A stretch of 64,000 bases of DNA from CALLCD01 sp039196965 (GCA_039196965.1 JBCCUK010000009.1:1-64000); one strand, 5' to 3'. Shown: positions 50,985 to 60,311, numbered from the stretch's first letter. Translations and numbers: made by a program. The notes: generated by a model from the sequence alone, not told the origin.

Positions 50985-52457
50985 ATGGACAACCGGCATA
51001 TTGTGGTGATTGGCGGCGGGCTTGGTGGCCTTTTGGCGGCGATCAAGCTGAAGGAAGCCGGCTACACATTTACGCTGCTTGAAAAGAACAAAAGTGTTGG
51101 TGGCACCTGGTACGAAAACAAGTATCCGGGCTGCTCCTGCGATGTTCCGGTGGCGCTCTACGAATACTCCTTTGCCCAGTCCATGGTTTGGTCGAAAGGC
51201 TATCCGATCGCTGATGAGGTCGAGGCCTACGCCAACGAACTTGTAGAGCGATATCAACTTAGCCAATCCATCCGCCTTGAGGAGGCGGCCAGCCGCGCCG
51301 AGTGGAGCGATGATAGTAAGAGCTGGCGGATCACCACCGCGAGTGGCGACACGATTGAAGCCATGGCCCTTGTTAGCGCGTTGGGTCAGCTCAATCGTCC
51401 TAAGCTGCCGGACATTGAAGGGCTGGAAACGTTCGAAGGTCCTGCCATGCATACGGCGAGGTGGGATCGCTCTGTTGATTGGGCCTGTAAGAAGGTCGGT
51501 GTTCTGGGAACAGGTGCCAGCGCGGTCCAGCTTGTGCCACCCATGGCAGAGACCGCTGAACACCTCACCATCTTCCAGCGCAGCCCGAACTATATCGTGC
51601 CGCGGCCCGACCAGCCCATCACGCCGGAAGACAAAGCATTAGCCGTGTCCAATCTCGAAAGCGCTATGTTGATATATAATCTTAACCGGCAGCTTATTTA
51701 TGAAAATGCGGAGCGACTGAGCTGGAAGGCCTTTGAATGGACGCCGGAAGGCCGTGCTGCCTTTACCGCCCGCGCCCTGAACTATTTGAATGAGAAAATC
51801 ACCGATCCAGATCTTCGAGCAGCTCTGACACCGGACTATCCAATTGGCTGTCGGCGCATTCTGATTTGTGAGGATTATTACGACACACTCAATCGCGATA
51901 ACGTCACTCTGGAAACAACTCATATTAAGCGCATCCACCCAAAGTCTGTTGAGCTTGAAGATGGCCGCATGGTCGATTGCGATATCCTCGCGCTTGCCAC
52001 CGGCTTTAACACCTCCGACTGGAACCTCTCGGTGGATATTCGTGGCGCGAACGGCCTGGCCTTGCAAGACGCTTGGTCTGATGTCCCGAGGACCTATTAT
52101 GGCATCAGCGTATCCGGTTTCCCGAACTTCTTTATGCTTTATGGACCGAACACCAATCTTGGGCACAACTCCATCACATCGATGATGGAAGCACAGATGG
52201 GCCACATCGTGAATGCTCTCGCCGTGCTGGATGAGACCGGCGCTGTCGCGCTTGCTCCTACAGAGGAAGCGCAGAGTGAGTTCAACGGCAAGCTCCAGGC
52301 CGATCTTAAGAACACGGTCTGGGGAGATGAGGCATGCGGCGGCTCCTGGTATAAAACGGAAGATGGTTTCATCACCCAGAACTGGTCCGGCACTGTCAAC
52401 GCTTATCGAGATGCCGTTGAAGAAATCCGCCGTGAGGATTACGAGCTTATTGGCTGA
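50985..52457 (+). CDS. Baeyer-Villiger-type flavin monooxygenase
   Basis: A 490-residue class-B flavin monooxygenase. The FAD Rossmann motif GGGLGGLLAAIKL is at about 10-22. GGTWYENKYPGCSCD (39-53) and the type-I BVMO fingerprint FEGPAMHTARWD (150-161, FxGxxxHxxxW[P/D]) are intact. The NADPH-binding GTGASA is at 175-180. BVMOs insert oxygen next to ketones, as in sterol or cyclic-ketone breakdown. The substrate is unknown. AGTGGAGGACAGCC precedes ATG 50985. Confidence 0.92.
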   Translation: MDNRHIVVIGGGLGGLLAAIKLKEAGYTFTLLEKNKSVGGTWYENKYPGCSCDVPVALYEYSFAQSMVWSKGYPIADEVEAYANELVERYQLSQSIRLEEAASRAEWSDDSKSWRITTASGDTIEAMALVSALGQLNRPKLPDIEGLETFEGPAMHTARWDRSVDWACKKVGVLGTGASAVQLVPPMAETAEHLTIFQRSPNYIVPRPDQPITPEDKALAVSNLESAMLIYNLNRQLIYENAERLSWKAFEWTPEGRAAFTARALNYLNEKITDPDLRAALTPDYPIGCRRILICEDYYDTLNRDNVTLETTHIKRIHPKSVELEDGRMVDCDILALATGFNTSDWNLSVDIRGANGLALQDAWSDVPRTYYGISVSGFPNFFMLYGPNTNLGHNSITSMMEAQMGHIVNALAVLDETGAVALAPTEEAQSEFNGKLQADLKNTVWGDEACGGSWYKTEDGFITQNWSGTVNAYRDAVEEIRREDYELIG

Positions 52458-52475
52458 CTGCGCTGTCTAGCATAG

Positions 52476-53339
52476 CTAGGGTACGTATACGGTGTAAATT
52501 ACCTCGGCGGATGCCTCGATCACGCCATCTGACAGATCGATGTTTCCAGAGTTGTATCTGTACGTAAGATCAAATCTTACAGACTGATCCGTTATCGTGC
52601 CCGGTCCGGCGGCCGTGCGTTGGTTGCCGAGAAAGACGCGTCTCGCTGTTTCCATTGTCGACAGTCTACGGAAGTTCGCCTGGCTGCCACCTGCGGCACC
52701 TCCGGTATGGGGAAACTGCGAAGCGCTGCCGAAGGATAACCCGCCATCATTGCCGGATTGGGTCACCCTGAGGCGTACACGCATGCGGTTGAATACATCC
52801 GGAGTTGTGCCGTTTAATGCAGTTGCCTGTCCATCGATGGCGAAGGCGGTATTTGAGGCCACATAGAAACTCGTATCCCACTCTGCGCGCCTCGTATTTA
52901 TGTCGCTATTTCCTCTTATGGTGAACGGGCTGAACGTGTCATCGGGATCGGTGATATCATTATCGTTGAAGTCGGTGGTAAAGCCTCCACCTGCCACTCT
53001 CTGCACACGGAAGGGTACACCGTTGGTAGACACGGCTGCGTCTTCCGTTGGTGTCAGACTGCCTGTTACAATGGTATGTACGTCGCCGGTGATCAGATCG
53101 ATGTCGCCCGACGTTGCTCCTGTAGCCCCAGTCCCTGTGTCAATGATAAAGTCCGATACGATCGGAACTGCGCCTGCCGGATCAAAGCCGTCCGCACCCC
53201 AGACAATAACAAGCCCCTGAACGTTGAAAGCGGGGTTGTCCATCTCGCTGGCGCTGCTTGCTTGTGCTCCCAAAGCCGCGAAGGCCAAGCTCGCAAGGCC
53301 GGCACGGCCGGTTGCAAAGTTATGAAATTGCCGCCTCAT
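52476..53339 (-). CDS. Secreted protein of unknown function, Asp/Thr/Gly/Asn-rich
   Basis: A 287-residue exported protein. The N-terminus (1-30, MRRQFHNFATGRAGLASLAF then AALGAQASSA) is a signal peptide. The mature part has no cysteine, is rich in D, T, G, N and S, and has beta-strand-like alternation, for example RMRVRLRVTQS and VRFDLTYRYNSGNIDLSDGVIEASAEVIYTVYV near the end. It looks like a surface or secreted beta-rich protein. I do not recognise the family. It is convergent with the BVMO gene and lies downstream of the amidohydrolase on the same strand, 67 bp away. Confidence 0.6.
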   Translation of the reverse strand: MRRQFHNFATGRAGLASLAFAALGAQASSASEMDNPAFNVQGLVIVWGADGFDPAGAVPIVSDFIIDTGTGATGATSGDIDLITGDVHTIVTGSLTPTEDAAVSTNGVPFRVQRVAGGGFTTDFNDNDITDPDDTFSPFTIRGNSDINTRRAEWDTSFYVASNTAFAIDGQATALNGTTPDVFNRMRVRLRVTQSGNDGGLSFGSASQFPHTGGAAGGSQANFRRLSTMETARRVFLGNQRTAAGPGTITDQSVRFDLTYRYNSGNIDLSDGVIEASAEVIYTVYVP

Positions 53340-53406
53340 AGGTTGTGCTCTATACGGATGGAATTGAAAAACCGGTTGCTTAAAGGCTTAAATCCAGCGT
53401 GAGCAA

Positions 53407-54426
53407 TTAACCATAAAGCGCCTCAAAGCCTGAAAGAAAGCTAGCGACATTTGCGCCCAGTGCGTCGATCGCATAGCCGCCTTCCATGCAGGCGAGTGTT
53501 GGCAGGCCGAGCTCGCTGATCTGCTCAGCCATCGATTTGTAATCCTCTGTCTGAAGACAAAAATTGGAAATCGGATCTTCGGCATAGGTGTCTGCGCCGT
53601 AGGGAACAATCAGCAATTCCGGCTTGAAGCTCGCCGCGGTTTCACAGGACCTGCCCAAAGCGTCAGCATAGGACGGCCAGTCTGTGCCTCGGGGAAGAGG
53701 AATGTTCAAATTGAAGCCCGCGCCTTTACCTGTACCTGTTTCATCCCCATGCCCCCAATAAAACGGATAGTCCGTTTTTGGATCAGCATGGATAGATATG
53801 GTCAGAACATCACCGCGTTCATAGAAAATATCCTGCGTTCCGTTGCCATGGTGATAATCGACATCGAGGATCGCGACGCGCGACATGCCTTTATCTATGG
53901 CGTTCTGCGCGGCGATGGCGACATTGTTGAGGTAGCAATAACCCCCCATATAGTCGGCCCCCGAATGATGTCCCGGCGGTCGGCATAAGGCGAACGAGGT
54001 CCCGCCATTCGAGCTTGTATTCTGTAAAGCGGTAAGTGCCGTCTGTGCGTTCCAGTAAGCTGTATCCCACGTATGACCGGTAATCGGAGTACCGCAGTCA
54101 TAGGCGTATCGCCCGAGCTTTGCGTCAATACGATCAAGATCCAGCGGCCTGCGGCCTTTCACCGGAAACACATAAGGAAACGCGTCGCCAGGTCTTCCGG
54201 CCTCAGCCCATTCCCCGTGCGCTTTCTTCAGGAAATCAACATAGCCCGCATCGTGAACGCTCAGGATTGGGTCGATTCCGAAATCCTGGCTGGGCAGGGG
54301 CGTGCCGACAGCTTCAAGTATCGCGTCGATCCGCGCTGGCGTCTCCGCATAGGGTACCATTTCGCCGTTTTGCAGCTCGGCTTTGGGCGCATGGTGTGCC
54401 TGCTGCGGCGCGTAGAACATCTTCAT
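53407..54426 (-). CDS. Histone-deacetylase-family acetylpolyamine amidohydrolase
   Basis: A 339-residue zinc hydrolase of the arginase/deacetylase fold. CRPPGHHSGADYMGGYCYLNN contains the tandem catalytic histidines. AILDVDYHHGNGTQDIFY holds the zinc ligands (D, H) and the following HADPKTDYPFYWGHGDETG the third. The opening with PKAELQNGEMVPYAETPARIDAI fits acetylpolyamine amidohydrolases more than protein deacetylases. Actual substrate unproven. ATG 54426 is used here, but GAGGA sits better for the second ATG at 54420. Confidence 0.87.
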   Translation of the reverse strand: MKMFYAPQQAHHAPKAELQNGEMVPYAETPARIDAILEAVGTPLPSQDFGIDPILSVHDAGYVDFLKKAHGEWAEAGRPGDAFPYVFPVKGRRPLDLDRIDAKLGRYAYDCGTPITGHTWDTAYWNAQTALTALQNTSSNGGTSFALCRPPGHHSGADYMGGYCYLNNVAIAAQNAIDKGMSRVAILDVDYHHGNGTQDIFYERGDVLTISIHADPKTDYPFYWGHGDETGTGKGAGFNLNIPLPRGTDWPSYADALGRSCETAASFKPELLIVPYGADTYAEDPISNFCLQTEDYKSMAEQISELGLPTLACMEGGYAIDALGANVASFLSGFEALYG

Positions 54427-54458
54427 TCCTCGCGCCTAGCATGGCTGCCGATCAGGCT

Positions 54459-55073
54459 CTAGCAGCCTGTGCTTTCAACATTCAGAACGGTGAGGCTTTC
54501 TGGGTCATAGAGATAGGTATCGCGCTGGCAGTCTGTGATGAAAACCGAAAAGGTAAGAGGCTCTTCTGCCACGAGCGTGTCCAGAGCTTCGGCTCCATAC
54601 TTCCGAAGATCGTCGCTCGGATTCACATAATGGGGCTCTCTGTTGCAGGCCTCCTCATTGATCAGGCAGGCGGAAAGTTGTGCCATTCTGACCGGCAGCG
54701 ACATAATGCCCGTATCGCTCAGCGTTAAGCGCTCTGCGGTCTGAATCTCTTCCATTAGCTGGCGCTGGGCAGCCGCCAGCCGGTCTTCGCATGCGATAGG
54801 GCCGGCATTGTCGAACAGGCCGCGCGCCTCCACGCGAAGTATCCTCTCTCCTGTCTGGCGGCGTATGGTCTGGTCGAATACAGGCCCCTCATTCGCCGCG
54901 CCTGGCTGAATTATTGTTGATACAACAATGCGTTCGCCTGTTGCCCCTATGGATGTGTCCTCGCGAACACCCCCGCTACAAGCCGACCCTGCGCTCTCTG
55001 CAGTATCCGCCCCCTGCGCAATGCTGCCTCCGGAGAGGGTCAGTGCGCTCAGTATCAAAACTCTACAAATCAT
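54459..55073 (-). CDS. Secreted cysteine-containing protein of unknown function
   Basis: A 204-residue exported protein from ATG 55073. A signal peptide MICRVLILSALTLSGGSIAQ is followed by a mature part with six or so cysteines (SACSGG, IACEDR, LSACLINEEACN, ITDCQRD, terminal STGC), suggesting disulfides in the periplasm or outside. Helical middle (DRLAAAQRQLMEEIQTAERL) and no known motif. A TTG at 55091 would add six residues. I do not recognise a family. It is upstream of the amidohydrolase on the same strand (32 bp). Confidence 0.6.
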   Translation of the reverse strand: MICRVLILSALTLSGGSIAQGADTAESAGSACSGGVREDTSIGATGERIVVSTIIQPGAANEGPVFDQTIRRQTGERILRVEARGLFDNAGPIACEDRLAAAQRQLMEEIQTAERLTLSDTGIMSLPVRMAQLSACLINEEACNREPHYVNPSDDLRKYGAEALDTLVAEEPLTFSVFITDCQRDTYLYDPESLTVLNVESTGC

Positions 55074-55211
55074 GGAGCGGAAACTCGCCAACTAAGATGA
55101 CAAAGCCGTAAGTAAATTGAGGCAATTTCTCGTCAAGTTACAGGCTTTCTCTTGCAATCATACGACAAACAGTGTCCCTGACGCCGGCTTTGATCAAGTC
55201 GGAGAAGCTGT

Positions 55212-56504
55212 ATGTCAGGCGTCGTGGTCGTCGGAGCCCAGTGGGGTGATGAGGGTAAAGGCAAGATTGTCGATTGGCTATCACACCGGGCTGATGTGAT
55301 CGCCCGCTTTCAGGGCGGGCACAATGCTGGCCACACTCTGGTGATTGGCAACAACACTTACAAGCTGAACCTCTTGCCGTCGGGTGTTGTCCGCGGCGGG
55401 AAGCTCTCCGTCATTGGAAACGGGGTTGTCGTGGATCCCTGGCAGCTCCTTGCGGAAGTCGATACGATGGCAGAAGGCGGCATATCGCTCGGCCCAGACG
55501 ATTTGCTCCTTGCAGAGAATGCATGCCTCATCCTGCCATGGCATCGTGACCTCGATGCTGCGCGCGAAGGCGCACTCGCCGAGGCAAAGATCGGCACGAC
55601 CAAGCGCGGCATAGGCCCAGCCTATGAGGATAAGGTTGGCCGCCGCGCTATCCGGGTTGCTGACCTAACTGACGAAGCCGCCCTCGATATGAAGCTCGCC
55701 CGTCTGATCGCTCACCATGCGCCGCTGCGTGCAGGTCTCGGCCTTGATGCGCCGGACGCTGATGCCCTCAAAGCCGAGCTGCTGGCGATTGCGCCGCGCA
55801 TACTCGCTTATTCTGGGCCTGCCTGGAAACGCCTGGATGAAGCCGCGCGTTTGGGGCGGCGCATTTTGTTTGAAGGCGCGCAAGGTGTTATGCTCGATGT
55901 CGACCACGGCACATATCCGTTTGTCACCTCATCTAATGTCGTCTCCGGGCAAGCCGCCGCAGGGACAGGGCTTGGCCCCCGTGCGGTCACCTATGTGCTT
56001 GGCCTCGCCAAGGCTTACACAACACGCGTCGGGTCAGGGCCGTTCCCCACGGAACAAGACAACGCGATTGGCGAGCGCCTTGGCACGGCTGGCCATGAAT
56101 TTGGTACAGTGACGGGACGTAAGCGCCGCTGCGGATGGTTCGATGCGGTGATGGTGCGTCAGGCCTGCGCCGTTTCCGGCGTAACGGGGCTCGCACTTAC
56201 GAAGCTTGATGTGCTTGACGGTTTTGAAGAGCTGAAGATCTGCGTCGGTTACAAACTCGGCGATGAGACTTTAGATTACCTTCCCGCGACCGCCGCCGCT
56301 CAAGCCGCCGTAGAGCCGATTTACGAAAACATGGAAGGGTGGTCGGAGAGCACCAAGGGCGCACGAAGCTGGAATGACCTACCTGCCCAGGCTGTCAAAT
56401 ATGTCCGCCGCCTAGAAGAACTTGTCGGCTGTCCTGCGGCGCTGGTGTCGACGTCTCCTGAACGTGAAGATGTCATCCTGATGCGGGATCCGTTCGAGCG
56501 TTAG
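55212..56504 (+). CDS. purA: Adenylosuccinate synthetase PurA
   Basis: A 430-residue GTP-dependent ligase (IMP plus aspartate to adenylosuccinate). The opening VVVGAQWGDEGKGKIVDWLS carries the P loop and catalytic Asp. RFQGGHNAGHTL holds the catalytic His. GTTKRGIGPAYEDKVGR, FEGAQGVMLDVDHGTYPFVTSSN and TGRKRRCGWFD are family signatures. GGAG lies 7 nt before ATG 55212. It overlaps the convergent DUF3429 gene by 4 bp. Confidence 0.97.
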   Translation: MSGVVVVGAQWGDEGKGKIVDWLSHRADVIARFQGGHNAGHTLVIGNNTYKLNLLPSGVVRGGKLSVIGNGVVVDPWQLLAEVDTMAEGGISLGPDDLLLAENACLILPWHRDLDAAREGALAEAKIGTTKRGIGPAYEDKVGRRAIRVADLTDEAALDMKLARLIAHHAPLRAGLGLDAPDADALKAELLAIAPRILAYSGPAWKRLDEAARLGRRILFEGAQGVMLDVDHGTYPFVTSSNVVSGQAAAGTGLGPRAVTYVLGLAKAYTTRVGSGPFPTEQDNAIGERLGTAGHEFGTVTGRKRRCGWFDAVMVRQACAVSGVTGLALTKLDVLDGFEELKICVGYKLGDETLDYLPATAAAQAAVEPIYENMEGWSESTKGARSWNDLPAQAVKYVRRLEELVGCPAALVSTSPEREDVILMRDPFER

Positions 56505-56971
56505 GCCAGCTGGATCGCGATCCCTGCAGCGAGGAGGCTTAGTATTGCTCCAGTCGTGGCGCTGTACCGGCATACCCTGAACCATACAGGAAGCTTGCCT
56601 GCCTGCCACGCCAATCGGTCCCACACCAATTGAATGGCGAACAATGCCGCGAACGCGAACAGTGCGAGGCTGAAAGCGGATGTCAACATTACACCGATAA
56701 GGATGGCCCAGGCCGCGAGCGACGGCAGCACGGAAAGTCCTAGGCTCCAGCTGTCAAAAGGTTTTGCCAGTAAGGCCGCGCCCCAGCGAATGCCTCCCAG
56801 AAAGCTCAGTATCGTTGCCGCATAGAACAGCAGAAACAAGACTGGGAAACTCTGCTCACCGATCAGATTGCCGTCACCCGTCACATAGATTGACAGGGCT
56901 GCGAGGCTGATAAAGGGCAAAATGCCTGCAAGGGTGAGCAGTAGCGGCAGGGCGGGAGCTTTGTCAGTCAT
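56501..56971 (-). CDS. DUF3429 family membrane protein
   Basis: A 156-residue protein with about five hydrophobic segments. ATILSFLGGIRWGAALL is the hallmark of DUF3429, found in many alpha- and gammaproteobacteria and of unknown function. In-frame GTG 56989, ATG 56980 and ATG 56971 are possible starts; I chose 56971 (MTDKAPALPLLLTLAGI). It is convergent with purA, sharing 4 bp. Confidence 0.82.
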   Translation of the reverse strand: MTDKAPALPLLLTLAGILPFISLAALSIYVTGDGNLIGEQSFPVLFLLFYAATILSFLGGIRWGAALLAKPFDSWSLGLSVLPSLAAWAILIGVMLTSAFSLALFAFAALFAIQLVWDRLAWQAGKLPVWFRVCRYSATTGAILSLLAAGIAIQLA

Positions 56972-57055
56972 GCCCGCCATATGGCCCACAATGCGCCGCG
57001 GTCCAATCGCGGTTTGCTCTTTAAGTCATGGTGATGGGGCCCCATCTGATTTCCC

Positions 57056-57400
57056 ATGGCAAATTTCAAACCGACGGATGTCCTAAAGTTCTCAATTCCA
57101 GCCCTGCTTTGCGCAGGCATGGTCTACGTCTTCGTTGTTCTCCCCTTAAGCGCGCCGAAATTCACTATGAAGCAAGGAGAGTTCATTGGTGTTGTTGCGG
57201 CGCTCGCTGCAGGCATGGGGCTTGGTGCCAAAATTGAGCAACGCGCACTTATCGAACTGAAAGACGGACGCGCTTGGTGGATCAGTGTGCCCTCAAATGA
57301 AGCATTGGCGAGAGGCAGCAATGTAAAAGTGGAAGTTGTTTGCGTCACCGATGACTTTCAACAATGCGCTGCAAGGTATACAGGACGCCCCGATATCTGA
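57056..57400 (+). CDS. Small membrane protein of unknown function
   Basis: A 114-residue protein with two hydrophobic segments (about 12-32 and 42-58, FIGVVAALAAGMGLGAKI) and a soluble C-terminal part with WWISVPSNEALARGSNVKVEVV, which resembles the short OB-like tails of small NfeD-type proteins, though I would not assign the family. Cysteines near the C-terminus (VVCVTDDFQQC) may pair. A hairpin terminator follows 23 bp after the stop. Confidence 0.6.
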   Translation: MANFKPTDVLKFSIPALLCAGMVYVFVVLPLSAPKFTMKQGEFIGVVAALAAGMGLGAKIEQRALIELKDGRAWWISVPSNEALARGSNVKVEVVCVTDDFQQCAARYTGRPDI

Positions 57401-57422
57401 TCACCGAAAACGCTCAAAGAGA

Positions 57423-57452
57423 AAGGCCGAAACCCTTGAGGCTTCCGGCCTT
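57423..57452 (+). terminator. Hairpin between convergent genes
   Basis: AAGGCCG ... CGGCCTT (57423-57429 and 57446-57452) with a partly paired inner region forms a stem 23 bp after the small membrane protein stop and 26 bp before the YHS gene end. U tracts are short on both strands. Confidence 0.5.
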
Positions 57453-57477
57453 CCAAACACGATTTACGCGTTGAACA

Positions 57478-57966
57478 TTAGGAGCCAGAAGCCTTGGCGG
57501 GCTTCGGGTTCACAACGCCCGGCCATGCTTCGTCAGCGGCTTCGATAAAGCCTGCGCGGTCCTTGTCCCAGCCTTCCTGTACTTCGGTATTATAGTTGAG
57601 GAAGAGGCGGTCATCGACAACGGCCCAGACCTTCGGGTCGCCGGGATAGGCTGCCCCCTGTGAGGCACCCCATGCGCAGTGGCCACCATAGGCTGGCGCA
57701 TATTTCGCCGGATCTGCGAGGAACGTGTCGAGGTTTTCCTGGCTGGCGAACTGGAAAGTCGCGCCCTCGTGGGTGGTTGAAAAATCGGCTGAGCCCTCGA
57801 CCGGCTCACCGGAAAAATAGGAAACGCTGTCATATCCGCCGACGGCGAGATTGTTTTCAGCGGCAGTGAAAACCTGCGGGACGGCGTCTTCAGCGATGGC
57901 GTGGGACGCGAACAGGGCTGGCGTTGCGATGAGAGCAGCGGCGGCAACAAGTGTGCGCAATTTCAT
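57478..57966 (-). CDS. Exported YHS domain protein
   Basis: A 162-residue protein with a signal peptide (1-25, ending HAIA). The YHS-type domain covers about 40-105: GGYDSVSYFSGEPVEGSADF, FQFASQENLDTFLADPAKYAP and GGHCAWGASQGA. It is followed by a small C-terminal part with WDKDRAGFIEAADEAWPGVVNP. YHS domains often bind metals in copper or lead handling, but here the ligands are only partly present. AAAGGAGTTCCC precedes ATG 57966. It is separated from the M48 gene upstream by 120 bp. Confidence 0.82.
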   Translation of the reverse strand: MKLRTLVAAAALIATPALFASHAIAEDAVPQVFTAAENNLAVGGYDSVSYFSGEPVEGSADFSTTHEGATFQFASQENLDTFLADPAKYAPAYGGHCAWGASQGAAYPGDPKVWAVVDDRLFLNYNTEVQEGWDKDRAGFIEAADEAWPGVVNPKPAKASGS

Positions 57967-58088
57967 TGGGAACTCCTTTTGATGGGCAGGACCCCAGCGG
58001 CCTGCCGACAGCTCATGTGAGCGAGCCCACTACTTTCCGCTACCCACGAAAGCCTCACTCTCGGTAACGGATATGTCAGCGTCCCGAT

Positions 58089-58838
58089 TTATTGCGTCAG
58101 TTCTCTAGCGGCCTTCTCAAGGGCGGCTACCCGCCGTTCGTCGCTCGGATGGGTTGAAAGGAACTCCGGAACTTTGCGTTTCTTCCCGGCATCCGAGTTA
58201 TTCAGATTTCGCCAGAATTCTGCAGCTTCATTCGGATCATAACCTGCATCGGCGAGATATTTCAGGCCCTCAAGATCTGCTTCCAGCTCATCATTTCGAT
58301 TGAACGGATAAATCGTTCCGGCGGCCACAGCGCCGCCTGCAACCTCTCCGACAGATTCCAGTGCACCTACGCCTGTCACTGCGCCAGGCAATTTCGCAAC
58401 GCCGATCAGCACGCCCGGGGCAAATCCTCTGCTCAGGCGTTCTTCAGCATGACGGAGGCGAACATGGGCAACCTCGTGCCCGATGATTGCCGCGAGCTGA
58501 TCTTCGTTTTCAACATGTCCGACAAGACCGAAAAAAATGCCGATCTTGTTGTTAGGGAGCGCGAACGCATTCACCGTTTCTGGATCATCAAACAGCACTG
58601 TTTGCCATTCGGAAGGGTCCTCGCCAGCTGCGCGCAGTATGCGATCGCTTGTGATCGAGACAAGGCGCGTTTGCGTCAGGTTGGTGCTTGGCGGTTTCGC
58701 TTCGAGAATGCTCTGCCATTCAGAATCTGCCGACTTCTGAATCTGACTCTCCGGTATCAGTCCACTGGAAACGCAGGCGGATAGCCCCAGCATGGCCAGG
58801 CTGATCAAGAGACCTCTTCCGATCGGAAATACGTTCAT
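58089..58838 (-). CDS. M48 family metalloprotease lipoprotein
   Basis: A 249-residue lipoprotein. The signal peptide ends LSAC (lipobox near 18-21). The zinc motif HEVAH is in AAIIGHEVAHVRLRHAEERLSRG, and the downstream ELEADLEGLKYLADAGYDPNEA holds the third ligand glutamate. This is the BepA/LoiP-type layout. Such proteases act in the periplasm on outer-membrane proteins. ATG 58838 opens the signal peptide, with a GGTGAG site upstream; the longer open frame from 58901 has no signal. Confidence 0.88.
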   Translation of the reverse strand: MNVFPIGRGLLISLAMLGLSACVSSGLIPESQIQKSADSEWQSILEAKPPSTNLTQTRLVSITSDRILRAAGEDPSEWQTVLFDDPETVNAFALPNNKIGIFFGLVGHVENEDQLAAIIGHEVAHVRLRHAEERLSRGFAPGVLIGVAKLPGAVTGVGALESVGEVAGGAVAAGTIYPFNRNDELEADLEGLKYLADAGYDPNEAAEFWRNLNNSDAGKKRKVPEFLSTHPSDERRVAALEKAARELTQ

Positions 58839-58934
58839 CTGTCTCACCTTCTCGAAATTGCCCGGCTCATATGGATGCGCCAGGTCCGCAGATGAAATCA
58901 CGTCCTAGAGAGTGAGGCGAGTGCTTCAGTTAGA

Positions 58935-59420
58935 TTATTCAACCTCTGAGCAGACGTTTTGCGGTGACCGCACACCAACCTCTGTGACCTTGCCGCTGGC
59001 GTTATCAACATCGAAATAAAAATCGCCATAGTCGTAACTCGTTTCAGACTGGCGATTGATGACGCAAATGGGCTGGCCAGCGCGGGATCTGGCGAAGATC
59101 TGTTCAACCCCCGGAGCAATTCCATCCGGGGTGCGAAAGCGGGTATCGGTTGCAATAATCCAGTAGACTTCATCGCTTGCGGCGACGGCGAGCCCATCAA
59201 AATTGTAACTTGTTGAGGCGGATCCTCTAAGTGGCGTCGTGCTCTGCGGATTGCCTTTCAGCGCGAGTAACTGGCCAAGCGTCATACCGATTTCGACGTC
59301 GCCAATGCGCTCTCCCTTGACGATGACATCATCATTCAAGGTCAGCGGCCTTGGATTTGTTTCACAGGATGCGAAAATAGTAGCGGCGGGAAGCGCGATT
59401 AGCGCGAGATACTTTTGCAC
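58935..59420 (-). CDS. Hypothetical lipoprotein
   Basis: A 161-residue lipoprotein. GTG 59420 gives MQKYLALIALPAATIFASC with lipobox FASC, with AGAGG 5 nt upstream; upstream codons are not signal-like. The mature part contains GERIGDVEIGMTLGQLLALKG, which resembles the small periplasmic folds used by BamE-like or DUF1131-like proteins, then a cysteine pair (PICVINRQ, NVCSEVE). I do not assign a family. It precedes the M48 gene on the same strand by 96 bp. Confidence 0.6.
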   Translation of the reverse strand: MQKYLALIALPAATIFASCETNPRPLTLNDDVIVKGERIGDVEIGMTLGQLLALKGNPQSTTPLRGSASTSYNFDGLAVAASDEVYWIIATDTRFRTPDGIAPGVEQIFARSRAGQPICVINRQSETSYDYGDFYFDVDNASGKVTEVGVRSPQNVCSEVE

Positions 59421-59510
59421 GGGTGCCTCTTTTTCAAGTGCGCTCCCCAGCGATGACCCAACAACACCCGATGATTGCGGCAATGTCCAGGCAGCACGCC
59501 CGAAACGCGA

Positions 59511-60311
59511 TTAATCGGGCGATCGGTAAAGATAGCTCAGCGCAATAGCCCCTGCCGTGGCGACATTGATGCTGTCAAACCCTTCCGTCATGGAGATGCG
59601 AACCGGCTTTCCCTTCGCGAGTATATCATTGGAAAGCCCCGGACCTTCCGCGCCAAGAACGATGGCGACTTTATCGGGACGGTTTAGCCCATGAAGCGGA
59701 ACCGCTCTGGCGCTTGGCGTCATGCACCAGATATCAAAGCCAGACCGTTCGAGTTGGGTGAGAATATCTGCCTCTGTTCCGTCATGGGCAAAGGGCAGGG
59801 TGAGCGCTGTGCCAGCCGATACTCTGATCGCTTTCCGGTAAAGCGGGTCGCAAGACCCCGCATCTAGGAGAATGGCTTCGCAGCCGAATGCGGCCGCATT
59901 TCGAAAACATGCGCCGACATTGTCGTGATTGGATAGACCCAGGAGGACAAGCACAGTTTGCGCCTCTGCTATAACTGTCCCGATCTCGACTGGCTTCCCT
60001 TTCTTCCCGCAAGCGAGCACACCCCGATGTACAGGGAACCCGGCCACTTCATCCATCAGCGCCTGTTCGCCGACATAGACCGGCACTGCGTCGTCCAGAT
60101 CTTCCAGTAGATATTGGAGCGGTGCGAGGCGTGTTTCGGTCAAGAACAGGCTTTCCGCCTCAAATCGTGATCGGCGGATCAGGGCATCCAAAGTGACCTT
60201 CCCCTCAACAATAAACTGGCCGCCATGGCCGCGCATCAGGCCCCGCTCCCGGATGGAGACATAAGGCGCGAGCCTTGGATCATGGAGGTCGGAGACGGGA
60301 ATGATCGCCAT
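59511..60311 (-). CDS. SpoU-type (TrmH/RlmB family) RNA methyltransferase
   Basis: A 266-residue SPOUT methyltransferase with an N-terminal substrate-binding domain (about 1-100). Motif 1 LGLSNHDNVGACFRNAAAFG carries the catalytic arginine region, motif 2 AIVLGAEGPGLSND, and motif 3 ISMTEGFDSINVATAGAIALS forms the knot. It adds a 2'-O-methyl group to tRNA or rRNA; the target is not fixed by sequence. It is divergent from the SdpR/SdpI pair. Confidence 0.9.
   Translation of the reverse strand: MAIIPVSDLHDPRLAPYVSIRERGLMRGHGGQFIVEGKVTLDALIRRSRFEAESLFLTETRLAPLQYLLEDLDDAVPVYVGEQALMDEVAGFPVHRGVLACGKKGKPVEIGTVIAEAQTVLVLLGLSNHDNVGACFRNAAAFGCEAILLDAGSCDPLYRKAIRVSAGTALTLPFAHDGTEADILTQLERSGFDIWCMTPSARAVPLHGLNRPDKVAIVLGAEGPGLSNDILAKGKPVRISMTEGFDSINVATAGAIALSYLYRSPD

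Noticed and set aside
50352..51563. 403-codon minus-strand ORF
   Set aside because: It is antisense to the PagL-like and Baeyer-Villiger genes, both of which have clear family motifs on the plus strand. Its translation shows no family features.
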